Below are positions 35,881 to 44,765 of a stretch of DNA of 64,000 nucleotides, piece by piece. Source of the DNA: Prevotella sp. UBA2739 (lineage in GTDB: Bacteria > Bacteroidota > Bacteroidia > Bacteroidales > Bacteroidaceae); the NCBI GenBank assembly GCA_002353525.1, contig DEJV01000045.1:1868-65867 (forward strand), read 5' to 3'. The stretch's first letter is position 1; every line of letters starts with the position of its first letter. The notes under the pieces are model-generated. The model saw nothing but the letters and a program-made list of their open reading frames with translations. It did not search any database and was not told the DNA's origin. The translations under genes and the position numbers were made by a program.

Positions 35881-36142
35881 AGAAGGCATCATTAGAGTTG
35901 CAGAAGGCTACTTTACGATTGCAGAAGGCTACTTGAAGATTGCAGAAGACATGTTTACGGTTCGTAAACGATATATTTAGCCAACGTAAACGATATATTT
36001 ACGCATCGTAAATACCATATTTGCGAGGCATAAAAAGCCATAATGCACGCGGCTGAAAATTAGGTGGGTCTAAACTACCACTTGTAACGTACCAAACTAC
36101 CACTTGTAACGTACCTAACTACCACTTAGGTTGGTTGCAATT
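35881..36142. repeat. Composite 22-bp twin-array element, copy B
   Basis: Three 21-bp units (35881-35943, AGAAGGCTACTTTACGATTGC-like), then four 22-bp units (35944-36031) of the ATATATTTACGCATCGTAAA type, a linker containing CTGAAAATTA, three 22-bp units (36065-36130) beginning ACGTACCAAACTACC, and TTGGTTGCAATT at 36131-36142. It has the same order of parts, the same linker and the same end as copy A at 4520-4705. It ends 30 bp before the sigma gene's stop. With the entries above, this accounts for most of the 761-bp spacer 35411-36171. Confidence 0.87.
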
Positions 36143-36171
36143 GGACAGCTGGAAAAACATGGAAAAGATGC

Positions 36172-36735
36172 TTACGCCATCAGCACGGTGATGAGCGTGA
36201 GCATAGAATGGTTGTTGTGGAATTTTTCGCGCAGCATGCTAATCATTTTTGCCTTTCGCTTGTTGAACCCGTTGAGGGTGAGGTTCATCAGCCGGGCAGC
36301 CTCGGCATTGCGCAGGCCCTGCTCGAAGTTGAGCTCGAACACCTGGCGCAGCTCGTCGGGCAGTTCGTCGATGGCAGCATGCAGCATGTCGAGCGTCTCC
36401 TGCTCGATCATGGCCGCCGAAATCTCGGGTTCGATGTCGTCGGTAGCGATGTGGGCAAGGTATTTTGTCTGCGTGCTGCCGCGTCGCATGAGCGAGATGC
36501 ACTGGTTGTGCACACAGGTGAAGAGGAATGCTTTCATCTGGAAGGGAGAGGTGAACGAGTCGCGCGTGTTGTAGGCTTTGACGATAGCCTCTTGCACGCA
36601 GTCCTCAGCCATCATGGCATAGCTGTCTCCCAGTGTGCGGGCGGCATATGCCATGAGCGACGACCATGCCTGGGCATAGAGGCTGTCGATTTCACCACGC
36701 TTGAAATCGTGGTATATCTCTTCAGTGATGTTCAT
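36172..36735 (-). CDS. ECF-type RNA polymerase sigma factor
   Basis: 187 residues. The sigma-2 region (about 20-85) has DCVQEAIVKAYNTRDSF and AFLFTCVHNQCISLMRR; the sigma-4 region (about 115-165) has LPDELRQVFELNFEQGLRNAEAARLMNLTLNGFNKRKAK. It belongs to the Bacteroidota ECF class that works with FecR-type anti-sigma factors and STN-containing SusC receptors. All three parts are here, but the sigma gene is divergent from the fecR/susC operon and separated from fecR by two thioredoxin genes, an unusual order. It should direct transcription of that operon when the receptor is occupied. Confidence 0.93.
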   Translation of the reverse strand: MNITEEIYHDFKRGEIDSLYAQAWSSLMAYAARTLGDSYAMMAEDCVQEAIVKAYNTRDSFTSPFQMKAFLFTCVHNQCISLMRRGSTQTKYLAHIATDDIEPEISAAMIEQETLDMLHAAIDELPDELRQVFELNFEQGLRNAEAARLMNLTLNGFNKRKAKMISMLREKFHNNHSMLTLITVLMA

Positions 36736-36755
36736 CTCTCACGATAATTCGTTCG

Positions 36756-36763
36756 CAAAAATA
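36756..36763 (-). promoter_or_regulatory. Predicted -7 promoter element for the sigma gene
   Basis: TATTTTTG on the minus strand, a TAnnTTTG match, 21 bp before the ATG. The facing plus-strand side (36764-36884) shows no TAnnTTTG for the thioredoxin operon, consistent with that operon using the ECF sigma instead. Confidence 0.6.
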
Positions 36764-36884
36764 ATCATTTTTCTGTGAAATAGTAGAAAAAACGAAAAAA
36801 AAGTGCGTTTTATGTTACATACTTTTCGTTTGTCTGCGTATTAGCAACAAAAAAGAAACATTCACTTTAACCTTTAAAACAAAT

Positions 36885-38282
36885 ATGAAACATTCAAGAC
36901 TCACCCGAATGGCAGTGGCATTTGCCCTCATCACCATGCCATCGCTGGCACAGGCACAGTTGCTGAAAGGCAAACTGGTGAATATCAAGGAAGACATCGC
37001 CCTTAATTACGCTCCCGACGGTAACATTATGTTTTCGCAGTATCACGACCTGAAGGTTGCTGACGATGGCACATTTACCTTCGACATGGAAATGCCTCAA
37101 CCAACAGCCGATGTGATTATCTATGTGGGAGAGAAAGGAACCCTAGGCGCACAGTTGGTAAAAGGCAAGACGGTGGAAATGACCGTCACAAAAGTGGACG
37201 GTGACTTACAGGTCACATTCAAGGCTCCGAACACAGACGTTTGCCGTTTCCTGAACCAAAAGGCAAAATCTTTCGACATGGCCAACTACGACGCTATGGA
37301 TCCTTCGCAGCGCAAGCCAAACGCAGAGTACCGTGCCTTGTTAGAGAAAGAAAACGTGAAGGTGAAAGCCCTGCTGCCCAAGATAAAAGACAAGAAGTTG
37401 CGCGCCTATTACAGTCAGTTGGCTGAAGCAGAATACAAATGGCTGAAAGTACGACTCATTGCTGACGACTGCGAACACAAGAAAATAGACCGCAGGACGA
37501 ATGCCGAGTTGCAAGAGTTGTTGAAAGGTCTTGACGTGAATGACCCCATCAACTACCAGACGAACCTCTCTCTTTGGGTCCTTCTCAACAAAGCCAAGAG
37601 CGACATGGCAGGTAGCAATGAGGCATATTGCTATGAGCTGATGGAGGTAACCAATCAGCTGGTCAGCAACCCCAACCTTCGCAAACAGATGGTACAGGTT
37701 ATCGGGCAGAACTATTATATTTATGGTGACGGCTCCGGCAACTATGAGGAGTTTAGCAAGCGCTTCAGAGAGTTCGCCGGCGAGCATGCAAATATCGCTG
37801 ATGGCATGTACAAACAATTCATGGAAGTGAAGAAATCGAAGGAAAAGACGGCCACAGGCACCCCGGCGCCCGACATTACCCTCGACCTCCCTGACGGCAA
37901 GCAGGTACAACTGAAAGATATCTGCAAGGGAAAGTTCACCTATATCGACGTGTGGGCCACCTGGTGCGGACCCTGCAAGATGGAGATTCCCCACATGGCA
38001 AAACTCGTAGAGCGCTTCAAGGGTAACGACAAGGTGCAGTTCATCAGCATCTCGGTGGACGAGAACGTGGAGGCCTGGAAGAAGATGATTGCCGCCGACA
38101 AACCGCAGTGGGCACAATATAACATTCATGGCAAGACCAACCAGCAGTTCTCTGCCGACTGGGGCATCACGGGCATTCCGCGCTTCATCATGATCGACAA
38201 GAACGGTAACATCTTCGCTGCCGATGCCACACGACCGTCGAATGAGGAGACCGCCAAAACGATTGAGGAACAAACAAAATAG
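36885..38282 (+). CDS. TlpA-like thioredoxin-fold protein (first of a tandem pair)
   Basis: 465 residues, signal peptide about 1-24 (ending AQA). An N-terminal DUF4369-like beta domain (about 25-125) and a long helical middle (about 130-320) precede a thioredoxin domain with active site WCGPC (Trp360, Cys361, Cys364) and cis-Pro segment GITGIPRFIMIDKNG. It is periplasmic. It is a clear paralog of the next gene (shared QLLKGK start, YIDVWATWCGPCK and ISVDENV). Likely reduces disulfides of envelope proteins or of an imported substrate of the downstream SusCD pair (inference). Confidence 0.92.
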   Translation: MKHSRLTRMAVAFALITMPSLAQAQLLKGKLVNIKEDIALNYAPDGNIMFSQYHDLKVADDGTFTFDMEMPQPTADVIIYVGEKGTLGAQLVKGKTVEMTVTKVDGDLQVTFKAPNTDVCRFLNQKAKSFDMANYDAMDPSQRKPNAEYRALLEKENVKVKALLPKIKDKKLRAYYSQLAEAEYKWLKVRLIADDCEHKKIDRRTNAELQELLKGLDVNDPINYQTNLSLWVLLNKAKSDMAGSNEAYCYELMEVTNQLVSNPNLRKQMVQVIGQNYYIYGDGSGNYEEFSKRFREFAGEHANIADGMYKQFMEVKKSKEKTATGTPAPDITLDLPDGKQVQLKDICKGKFTYIDVWATWCGPCKMEIPHMAKLVERFKGNDKVQFISISVDENVEAWKKMIAADKPQWAQYNIHGKTNQQFSADWGITGIPRFIMIDKNGNIFAADATRPSNEETAKTIEEQTK

Positions 38283-38289
38283 GCAACAC

Positions 38290-39669
38290 ATGAAGAGAAC
38301 ATTTATTATAGCACTGTCTGCCCTCTTTGCGCTACAGACACCGGCTCAACTGCTGAAAGGCAAGGTTGAAGGAGTAAATTTGAAGAGCATCACCATTGAG
38401 TATTCGCCCAAGGGCGACGTCATGGAGACCGAATATAAAGAGATTCCCGTGAAAGACGGCGTGTTCGTCTTCGAAACCGTTCTGCCTGTTGAGACCGTCG
38501 ATGTGGGTGTCTTGGCTGAAGGACGCAATGCGCTGGGCGCACACCTGACAAAAGGTGAGACGCAGGAAATGACCATTACAGAGAAAGACGGTCGTCTGGT
38601 TGCTTCCTACAAAGGTGTGGGAGCCGACGTGTCGCCAGTGGTGAGCCGCATGAACGAGGCGTATGACATCATGCGCTACTTCTCGCTCGACCCTTCTCAG
38701 AAGAAGACAACAGAGGAATTTCTCCAACTGCTTGACCATGAGTATGCCGCAGTGAAGCCGCTTCTGAAGAATATCAAGAACAAGCAGCTGCGCTACTTCT
38801 ACACACGTCTGAACGATGCGAAATGCAAGGAGCAAAAGGCTCGCATCATGAGCAACGACATCTATGAGAAGAAGCTTAACCCCAAGGACGATGCCGAATA
38901 CAAAGCTCTTTTAGCGGATGTTGACATCAACGATGAGATCAGCCGCATATCCGGACTGTCACTCACAAAACTATTGTCAATGACAAGCAACGGTGTGGAA
39001 TTCAAGAGCGACATGGGCCCGTACTGCACAGAACTGATGCAGTTGACCGAGAAGCATGTCACCAACCCAGCTTTTCGTAGACAGGTAGTGAATTCCGTTG
39101 GTTACAACTACTTCACATTCGGTGACGACTCGGGCGACTATCATGCATTCTTCGATGCCTACAAGAAATTTGCCGGCGATGAGAATGCCGATATCCCCAA
39201 GAAATATGAGAGTAAGATTGCTGCATGGGACAAGACCCACAAAGGTGTGCCTGCGCCTGACATTACGCTCGACACGCCCGACGGCCAGCAAGTGCAGCTA
39301 AAGGATATTGCCAAGGGGAAGTTCACCTATATTGATGTGTGGGCCACCTGGTGCGGACCCTGCAAGAAGGAAATCCCGTTCATGGCCCAGCTGGTGGAGA
39401 AGTTTAAAGGTAACGACAAAGTGATGTTCGTCAGCATCTCTGTCGATGAGAATGTGAATGCATGGAAAGAAATGATTGCCGCCGACAAGCCGGCATGGCC
39501 GCAGTATAATATTAATAAAGATACAGCCAAGCAGTTCATGACCGACTGGGGCATCACGGGCATTCCCCGCTTCATCATGATCGACAAGAACGGCAACATC
39601 TTTGCTGCCGATGCCAGCAGGCCCTCGGAAGAGAAGACCGCCAATACGATTGACGAACAGACAAGGTAA
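38290..39669 (+). CDS. TlpA-like thioredoxin-fold protein (second of a tandem pair)
   Basis: 459 residues from ATG 38290, which gives a signal peptide (about 1-18, ending TPA) and a 7-bp gap from the previous gene. Same layout as its neighbour: DUF4369-like domain, helical middle and thioredoxin domain with WCGPC (Trp354, Cys355, Cys358). The pair probably arose by tandem duplication. The upstream in-frame extension overlaps the previous gene and lacks a signal peptide, so it is not used. Confidence 0.92.
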   Translation: MKRTFIIALSALFALQTPAQLLKGKVEGVNLKSITIEYSPKGDVMETEYKEIPVKDGVFVFETVLPVETVDVGVLAEGRNALGAHLTKGETQEMTITEKDGRLVASYKGVGADVSPVVSRMNEAYDIMRYFSLDPSQKKTTEEFLQLLDHEYAAVKPLLKNIKNKQLRYFYTRLNDAKCKEQKARIMSNDIYEKKLNPKDDAEYKALLADVDINDEISRISGLSLTKLLSMTSNGVEFKSDMGPYCTELMQLTEKHVTNPAFRRQVVNSVGYNYFTFGDDSGDYHAFFDAYKKFAGDENADIPKKYESKIAAWDKTHKGVPAPDITLDTPDGQQVQLKDIAKGKFTYIDVWATWCGPCKKEIPFMAQLVEKFKGNDKVMFVSISVDENVNAWKEMIAADKPAWPQYNINKDTAKQFMTDWGITGIPRFIMIDKNGNIFAADASRPSEEKTANTIDEQTR

Positions 39670-39727
39670 CACAGCGAAAAGTGAAAAAGTGGAAAAGAAA
39701 AAGAGCAGAAGTGAAGTCATATCTCTA

Positions 39728-39787
39728 GCTTCTTACTTTCTTGCCTCTTATTTTCTTGCTTCTTACTTTCTTGCTTCTTGCCTCTAC
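39728..39787 (+). repeat. 15-bp tandem array (7+8), 4 units, upstream of fecR
   Basis: Four 15-bp pyrimidine-rich units of the GCTTCTTACTTTCTT type, each divisible into 7+8. A purine-rich stretch (AAGTGAAAAAGTGG, GAAGTGAAG) just before it is roughly complementary, so the pair could form a hairpin in the mRNA between the thioredoxin and FecR genes. Confidence 0.75.
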
Positions 39788-39804
39788 AAAAAAACAAAAG
39801 ATAT

Positions 39805-41004
39805 ATGGCACAGATGGAAGAACAAAATCTGATTTCGTGGCTGATATGCAAACAGACCATCGGAACAATTACGGAAGAGGAACAGCTGATACTCAGTGAG
39901 TGGCGAAAACAGAACGAGCACAATGAGGCCGCTTACCAGCGGCTCATGGACACCGACCGTCAGGCACTGGAGTTCCGGCGCAGCCAGATGACAGACTATC
40001 ACCGTCCGCTTGAGGACATGAAGCGCAGACTGTTTGGCGAGAATGCCGGAGCCGTTCAGGGTTCCAGACCACAGGCCACAAGTTCATGGCTACACGGCTC
40101 AGGCTCGAAATATATGTATCTGGCCGCTGCTGCCCTGCTCTTCCTTGTGGGTAGCGTGTTCTTCTATCGTGCTTATCAGAATATGGAGCAGGCGGCAACG
40201 CAGGCGCAAGTGGCTCAGGCCGACATACAACCAGGCCGCACGCAGGCTGTGCTGACACTCGACAACGGCGAGACCGTAGAACTGGGTGCCGACCAAACCA
40301 TTAATATGGAAGCCATTGCCCAGGCACAGAAATCGGCGGATGGCGAACAGACAGCGCCTAACACTCTGAGCACTCCGCGTGGCGGCGAGTTCAAGATCAC
40401 GCTCGAAGACGGTACCGAAGTATGGCTCAACGCCGAGACCACACTGCGCTATCCTGAGACTTTCGACGGCGATGAGCGGCGCGTGGAAGTGTCGGGCGAG
40501 GCATATTTCAAGGTAGCCAAGAATGCCGAAAAGCCTTTCTATGTGGTGAGCGGCGGCCAGGAAGTGCGCGTGCTGGGCACTGAGTTCAACGTGCATGCAT
40601 ACAACGACGAGCCTGCCATCTTCACCACATTGGTGGAAGGCAGTATTGCATTGAAGCCCGTGAGTGGCAATGGCAGCGAACTGATGCTCACACCCGGCAG
40701 TCAGTCGGTGTTCACCCGCAGCGATGCCTCCGCCCGCGTAAGGAAAGTAGATACCGATGTGGTGACCAGTTGGCGCAGTGGCGTGTTTGTGTTCGAGAAC
40801 CAAAACCTCGAGCAGATTATGCGCACACTGAGCCGTTGGTATGACTTCGAGTATGAGTTTGCCAACGCCAAGGTGGCCAAGACCGAGTTCATGGGCAGCA
40901 TTCCGCGCTACGGCAGCTTCAGCGAGGTAATCGACATCTTCCAGAAGATAGGCGGCATACGGCTGGTACAACATGGCAACAAGATTGTCATCTCGGAGAA
41001 TTGA
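39805..41004 (+). CDS. FecR-family anti-sigma factor
   Basis: 399 residues from ATG 39805 (ATG 39814 is also possible). The cytoplasmic N-terminal anti-sigma region (about 1-105) has EQLILSEWRKQNEHNEAAYQ; one transmembrane helix follows (about 108-125, MYLAAAALLFLVGSVFFY); the periplasmic FecR domain (about 190-290) has LSTPRGGEFKITLEDGTEVWLNAETTLRYP and GEAYFKVAKNAEKPFYV; and the C-terminal domain (about 320-399) ends IRLVQHGNKIVI. It relays the signal from the STN domain of the next gene's SusC to the ECF sigma. Its last codons lie in a heptamer array. Confidence 0.94.
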   Translation: MAQMEEQNLISWLICKQTIGTITEEEQLILSEWRKQNEHNEAAYQRLMDTDRQALEFRRSQMTDYHRPLEDMKRRLFGENAGAVQGSRPQATSSWLHGSGSKYMYLAAAALLFLVGSVFFYRAYQNMEQAATQAQVAQADIQPGRTQAVLTLDNGETVELGADQTINMEAIAQAQKSADGEQTAPNTLSTPRGGEFKITLEDGTEVWLNAETTLRYPETFDGDERRVEVSGEAYFKVAKNAEKPFYVVSGGQEVRVLGTEFNVHAYNDEPAIFTTLVEGSIALKPVSGNGSELMLTPGSQSVFTRSDASARVRKVDTDVVTSWRSGVFVFENQNLEQIMRTLSRWYDFEYEFANAKVAKTEFMGSIPRYGSFSEVIDIFQKIGGIRLVQHGNKIVISEN

Positions 41005-41023
41005 GCATGGAGAATGGAGAATT
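40996..41023 (+). repeat. Heptamer array (GAGAATT/GAGAATG), 4 units, at the fecR stop
   Basis: Four in-phase 7-bp units. The fecR stop codon TGA (41002-41004) spans units 1 and 2. Confidence 0.8.
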
Positions 41024-41051
41024 AAAAAAACGTAATACAATTATTTACGAC

Positions 41052-44000
41052 ATGAAGAAAACACAAATCATCTTTGCGATTGTAGCGTGGCTGATGCTCG
41101 TTCCGCTGACAGCGGTGGCTCAGACCTACAGCGTGAACTACAAAAACCAAACTATTGAGCAGGTGACGAAAGACCTGCGGAAGAAAACTGGCTACCAGTT
41201 TGTGTATAAAAAAGAGGTGGTAGAGGGTGTGCAGCCCATCACCTATGTGTTGAAAAATGCTACGCTTGAGCAGTTGCTCAACCGTATCTTCTATGAACAG
41301 GCTGGCCTGGACTACGAAATTACAAAAGGAACGGTCATCTTGCGAAAGGCAGGGAGAAACCGCCCTTTCTTCAAAAGAAACATCACGGGAATAGTGATCG
41401 ACGAGAACGAGGAGTCGCTGCCGGGCGTCACCGTGAAGCTGAAAGGCACTGACACTGGCGTGACTACCGACCTCGACGGACAGTTCACCATTCTGGCCGA
41501 GGGCAAACAGCCCATCCTGGAAATATCGTATGTGGGCATGAAAAGCAAGACGGTGCGCGTCAGCCCGAAAGAGACATTCGTCATGGTGACCCTCGAGGCC
41601 GACGAGAACCTGCTCGACGAGGTGCTCGTAACGGGTTATCAAAACATCAAGCGCGAGAATGCAACGGGTTCTTACCAGCTCATCAGCTCGAAAAAACTCG
41701 ACGAGCGCCACACCGGCACTATCGTAGAGAACCTGGAAGGTCAGATACCAGGACTGATGAGCTATAACAACGGACTGAACGGTGGTGGCGAGAATGCGCT
41801 GACCATCCGAGGCATCAGCTCGTTCCAGGCTAAGACCAACCCATTGGTGGTGGTCGACGGACTGCCCATCGAAGGCAGTATTGAGACTGTGAACCCCTAC
41901 AACATTGAGAACATCACCGTGCTGAAAGATGCCTCGGCTGCCGCCATCTATGGTGCCCGCGCATCGAACGGCGTGATTGTCATCACCACCAAGCGTGCCC
42001 ATCAGGAGAAACTCGAGGTGGACTTCAGCACCGACATCACCATCAGCGAGATGCAGAAATACGACAACTACGGCTGGGCCAACGCGGCACAGGTCATCGC
42101 GTTGGAGAAATACAACTTCAACAGCATGCGCAATGCCGTGCAGGCCAAGGCTGCCGCCGAGGCCGAGGCTGCCAGGACCGGACAGGATGTCGACAAAGTC
42201 GTAAAACCCTGGATGAGCACTGGCGCCAATGCTTTTGAATCGCTGCTGAGTACTTACAACACCAACCTGCTCGCATTGAGCCCAGTGGCACGCCTGCTCA
42301 CCAACAATTATCTGGGCACACTGAGCGACAGCGACCTGCAGTCGCAGCTCGACCGGCTGGCAGGCAACGACTACCGCCGCGAGTGGCAGGACGCCTACGA
42401 CCGCAACCGCATTCTGCAGCAGTATAACCTCTCGCTGCGCACACGCGGCAAATATCTCAACTCGACCATCGTGTTGAACTACAAGGGTGACAACATGGGA
42501 GCCGTGAAAGAACGCAACGACGCCCTGACATTCAGTTACCGCGGCGACCTCGATGCCACCAAGTGGCTGAAACTCTCGTTTGGCACAAACGTCATCAGCG
42601 AGCGTGCCAAGCAGCATGTCAGCAGCGAGGTGTCGGGACGCAACTTCTTCCAACCCTACATGAGCATGTATAATGCCGACGGCACAGAGGCTGCGATGGA
42701 GGGATACATCGGACTCTACGAGCCTACCCTCTCCAATCCCGACCTGGGACTGAAAGACGCTGCCTACTATCCGCTGCAAGAGCTGAACATGAACTTCAAC
42801 AACAGCCGTCGCACCAACATCCGCTCGTTTGCCAGTGCCACAGCCACCATCCTGCCGGGATGGACTGCCAGTGCCCACTTCCAGTATGAGGACATCTACT
42901 ATAAGAGCAACAGCTATCTGAAAGCCGACTCTTACGACATGCGCTACCTCTACAACATCTATACGGCCGAGGGCATTGAGATGATGGAGGACTACGACCC
43001 CGAGACATGGGAGCCTATCCAGGTGCCTGTATCGGTAATCAAGCACTATATCCCCGAGGGCGGACAACTGCGTACCACTACCAATGAGGGTGCCTACTAT
43101 ACCTTCCGTGCACAGACGGGCTATCAGAATGTCTTCGCCGAGAAACATGCCATTGAGGCACTGGCCGGTTTTGAGTTCCGCGAGTCGCGCACCAAGTCGA
43201 ACAGCAACCTGCTGGTGGGCTACGACGAGCAGACACAGACCAACCGCAACGCGCTCATCAACCTGGGCGAACTGAAGAACCTCGAGGGCAGCGCATCGGC
43301 CGTGGGCATCAACTACACCATGTCCGGCGCACCCGAGTCATCGTCGTTCACCACCTCCGACGTGCTGCACCGTTTCTATTCGCTCTATTTCACCGGCAAC
43401 TATACCTACGACAGCCGTTACTCGGCCAGTTTCTCCTACCGTGTGGACAAGACCGACCTCTTCGGTGCCGATCCAGAGTTCCGCGGCCGTCCGCTGTGGT
43501 CGGTAGGTGCCAGCTGGAACATCCATAATGAGGCGTTCATGAAGAAATATGCATGGATTGACGCCCTGAAACTGCGCGCCAGCTATGGTCTCACCGGTAA
43601 TATCGACTCTTCGGTATCGTCGTTCCTCACTGCCACTCTCGAGAATGAGTTCATCTACGGCAATCTCGGAGCCACGCTCAACACCCCGCCCAACGATCAG
43701 CTGCGCTGGGAGAAGACTGCCTCGTGGAACCTCGGACTCGACTTCTCGCTGTGGAGCAACCGACTGAGCGGTTCGCTAGACTACTATCACAAGAAAGGCA
43801 CCGACCTGCTCACCTCTACCGACCTTGACCCCACCACAGGATGGACATCGCTGACCATCAACAACGGTGAGATGACCAACAATGGTGTGGAACTGCAACT
43901 GAATGGTGAGATTCTGAAACCTGCCACACGCAAGGACCTGGGCATCAATGCCGCCTTCAATATCTCGTACAACAAGAATGAGGTGACAAAGGTGAACCAC

Positions 44001-44732
44001 GAGCCCACTTCGGGCTATCAGAATCTCAGCGCCTGGACCCTGCACAAGGGCTATCCCGTGCACTCGCTGTTCTCGGCCCGCTATGCAGGCATTGCTTACG
44101 ACGAGGACACCCACATCCAGTATATCACCTGGAACGACCAGGCCGGCGAGACACACAACTCGGAGATTACCACCGACGACTTTAAAGTGGAGGATGCCGT
44201 ATATAGCGGCTCGCTCGACCCAAAGGTGATGTCGAGCTTTACCCCTGAGATTACGTGGAACGGATTCTCGCTCTCGGCCATGTTCAGCTATTATGGCGGA
44301 CACCACATGCGCGCCAATGTGAACAACTGGTCGACGAGAGGCAGCGAAATAGGCTATAACAACCGTCTGGATGTGGTTCCTGCCAGCATGCTGGACTACT
44401 GGACATCCAACGACCCCACACAATATGTGGCCAATGGCTACCTTGGACAGAACAACGTGATTGGCACCTATAGCATTCCCTATCTGGACTGCAACGTGGT
44501 GCCTGCCGACTACCTGAAACTGCGCAACGTGGTGCTGGGCTACAACTTCCCGAAGAATTGGTGCAAGAAGTTGGGCATGAATGCCATCCGCCTGCGCGTG
44601 CAGATGAACAATGTGTGCACCTGGGTACGCAACAAGTTCGACATCGACCCCGAGGCTAACTCGCCTATCGACGGCACTCCTCTCAACAAGGCTCCGCGCA
44701 GCTACACCATGAGTCTGCACGTAAACTTTTAA
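41052..44732 (+). CDS. SusC-family TonB-dependent receptor with N-terminal STN signalling domain
   Basis: 1226 residues from ATG 41052, which starts a signal peptide (about 1-24, ending AVAQ). Domain order: STN (about 26-100, with TIEQVTKDLRKKTGYQFVY and ATLEQLLNRIF), carboxypeptidase-regulatory-like (about 113-200, DENEESLPGVTVKLKGT), plug (NATGSYQLISSKKLDE, LTIRGISSFQ, NPLVVVDGLPIEG, LKDASAAAIYGARASNG) and a barrel ending SLHVNF. STN domains contact FecR-type anti-sigma factors, and the fecR gene lies just upstream. Paired with SusD downstream. No glycosidase gene lies in this operon, so the substrate may not be a glycan. Confidence 0.95.
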   Translation: MKKTQIIFAIVAWLMLVPLTAVAQTYSVNYKNQTIEQVTKDLRKKTGYQFVYKKEVVEGVQPITYVLKNATLEQLLNRIFYEQAGLDYEITKGTVILRKAGRNRPFFKRNITGIVIDENEESLPGVTVKLKGTDTGVTTDLDGQFTILAEGKQPILEISYVGMKSKTVRVSPKETFVMVTLEADENLLDEVLVTGYQNIKRENATGSYQLISSKKLDERHTGTIVENLEGQIPGLMSYNNGLNGGGENALTIRGISSFQAKTNPLVVVDGLPIEGSIETVNPYNIENITVLKDASAAAIYGARASNGVIVITTKRAHQEKLEVDFSTDITISEMQKYDNYGWANAAQVIALEKYNFNSMRNAVQAKAAAEAEAARTGQDVDKVVKPWMSTGANAFESLLSTYNTNLLALSPVARLLTNNYLGTLSDSDLQSQLDRLAGNDYRREWQDAYDRNRILQQYNLSLRTRGKYLNSTIVLNYKGDNMGAVKERNDALTFSYRGDLDATKWLKLSFGTNVISERAKQHVSSEVSGRNFFQPYMSMYNADGTEAAMEGYIGLYEPTLSNPDLGLKDAAYYPLQELNMNFNNSRRTNIRSFASATATILPGWTASAHFQYEDIYYKSNSYLKADSYDMRYLYNIYTAEGIEMMEDYDPETWEPIQVPVSVIKHYIPEGGQLRTTTNEGAYYTFRAQTGYQNVFAEKHAIEALAGFEFRESRTKSNSNLLVGYDEQTQTNRNALINLGELKNLEGSASAVGINYTMSGAPESSSFTTSDVLHRFYSLYFTGNYTYDSRYSASFSYRVDKTDLFGADPEFRGRPLWSVGASWNIHNEAFMKKYAWIDALKLRASYGLTGNIDSSVSSFLTATLENEFIYGNLGATLNTPPNDQLRWEKTASWNLGLDFSLWSNRLSGSLDYYHKKGTDLLTSTDLDPTTGWTSLTINNGEMTNNGVELQLNGEILKPATRKDLGINAAFNISYNKNEVTKVNHEPTSGYQNLSAWTLHKGYPVHSLFSARYAGIAYDEDTHIQYITWNDQAGETHNSEITTDDFKVEDAVYSGSLDPKVMSSFTPEITWNGFSLSAMFSYYGGHHMRANVNNWSTRGSEIGYNNRLDVVPASMLDYWTSNDPTQYVANGYLGQNNVIGTYSIPYLDCNVVPADYLKLRNVVLGYNFPKNWCKKLGMNAIRLRVQMNNVCTWVRNKFDIDPEANSPIDGTPLNKAPRSYTMSLHVNF

Positions 44733-44735
44733 TAA

Positions 44736-44763
44736 TGGATAGTTGACAATTGACAATTGATAA
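44736..44763 (+). repeat. Heptamer array (TTGACAA type), 4 units, between susC-like and susD-like genes
   Basis: Four in-phase 7-bp units fill the short spacer, starting 4 bp after the susC-like stop and ending 2 bp before the susD-like ATG at 44766. Confidence 0.8.
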
Positions 44764-44765
44764 TT

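Noticed and set aside
35497..36142. Possible CRISPR array
   Set aside because: Units of 21-23 bp are contiguous with no unique spacers, and no cas genes are in the window.
41022..43148. Long antisense open frame (708 codons) opposite the SusC-like gene; similar long antisense frames at 6231-7328, 27904-28959, 43776-45245 and 50080-51396
   Set aside because: They are mirror frames of strongly recognisable genes, rich in His, Val and Leu runs without family motifs, a known effect of codon bias.
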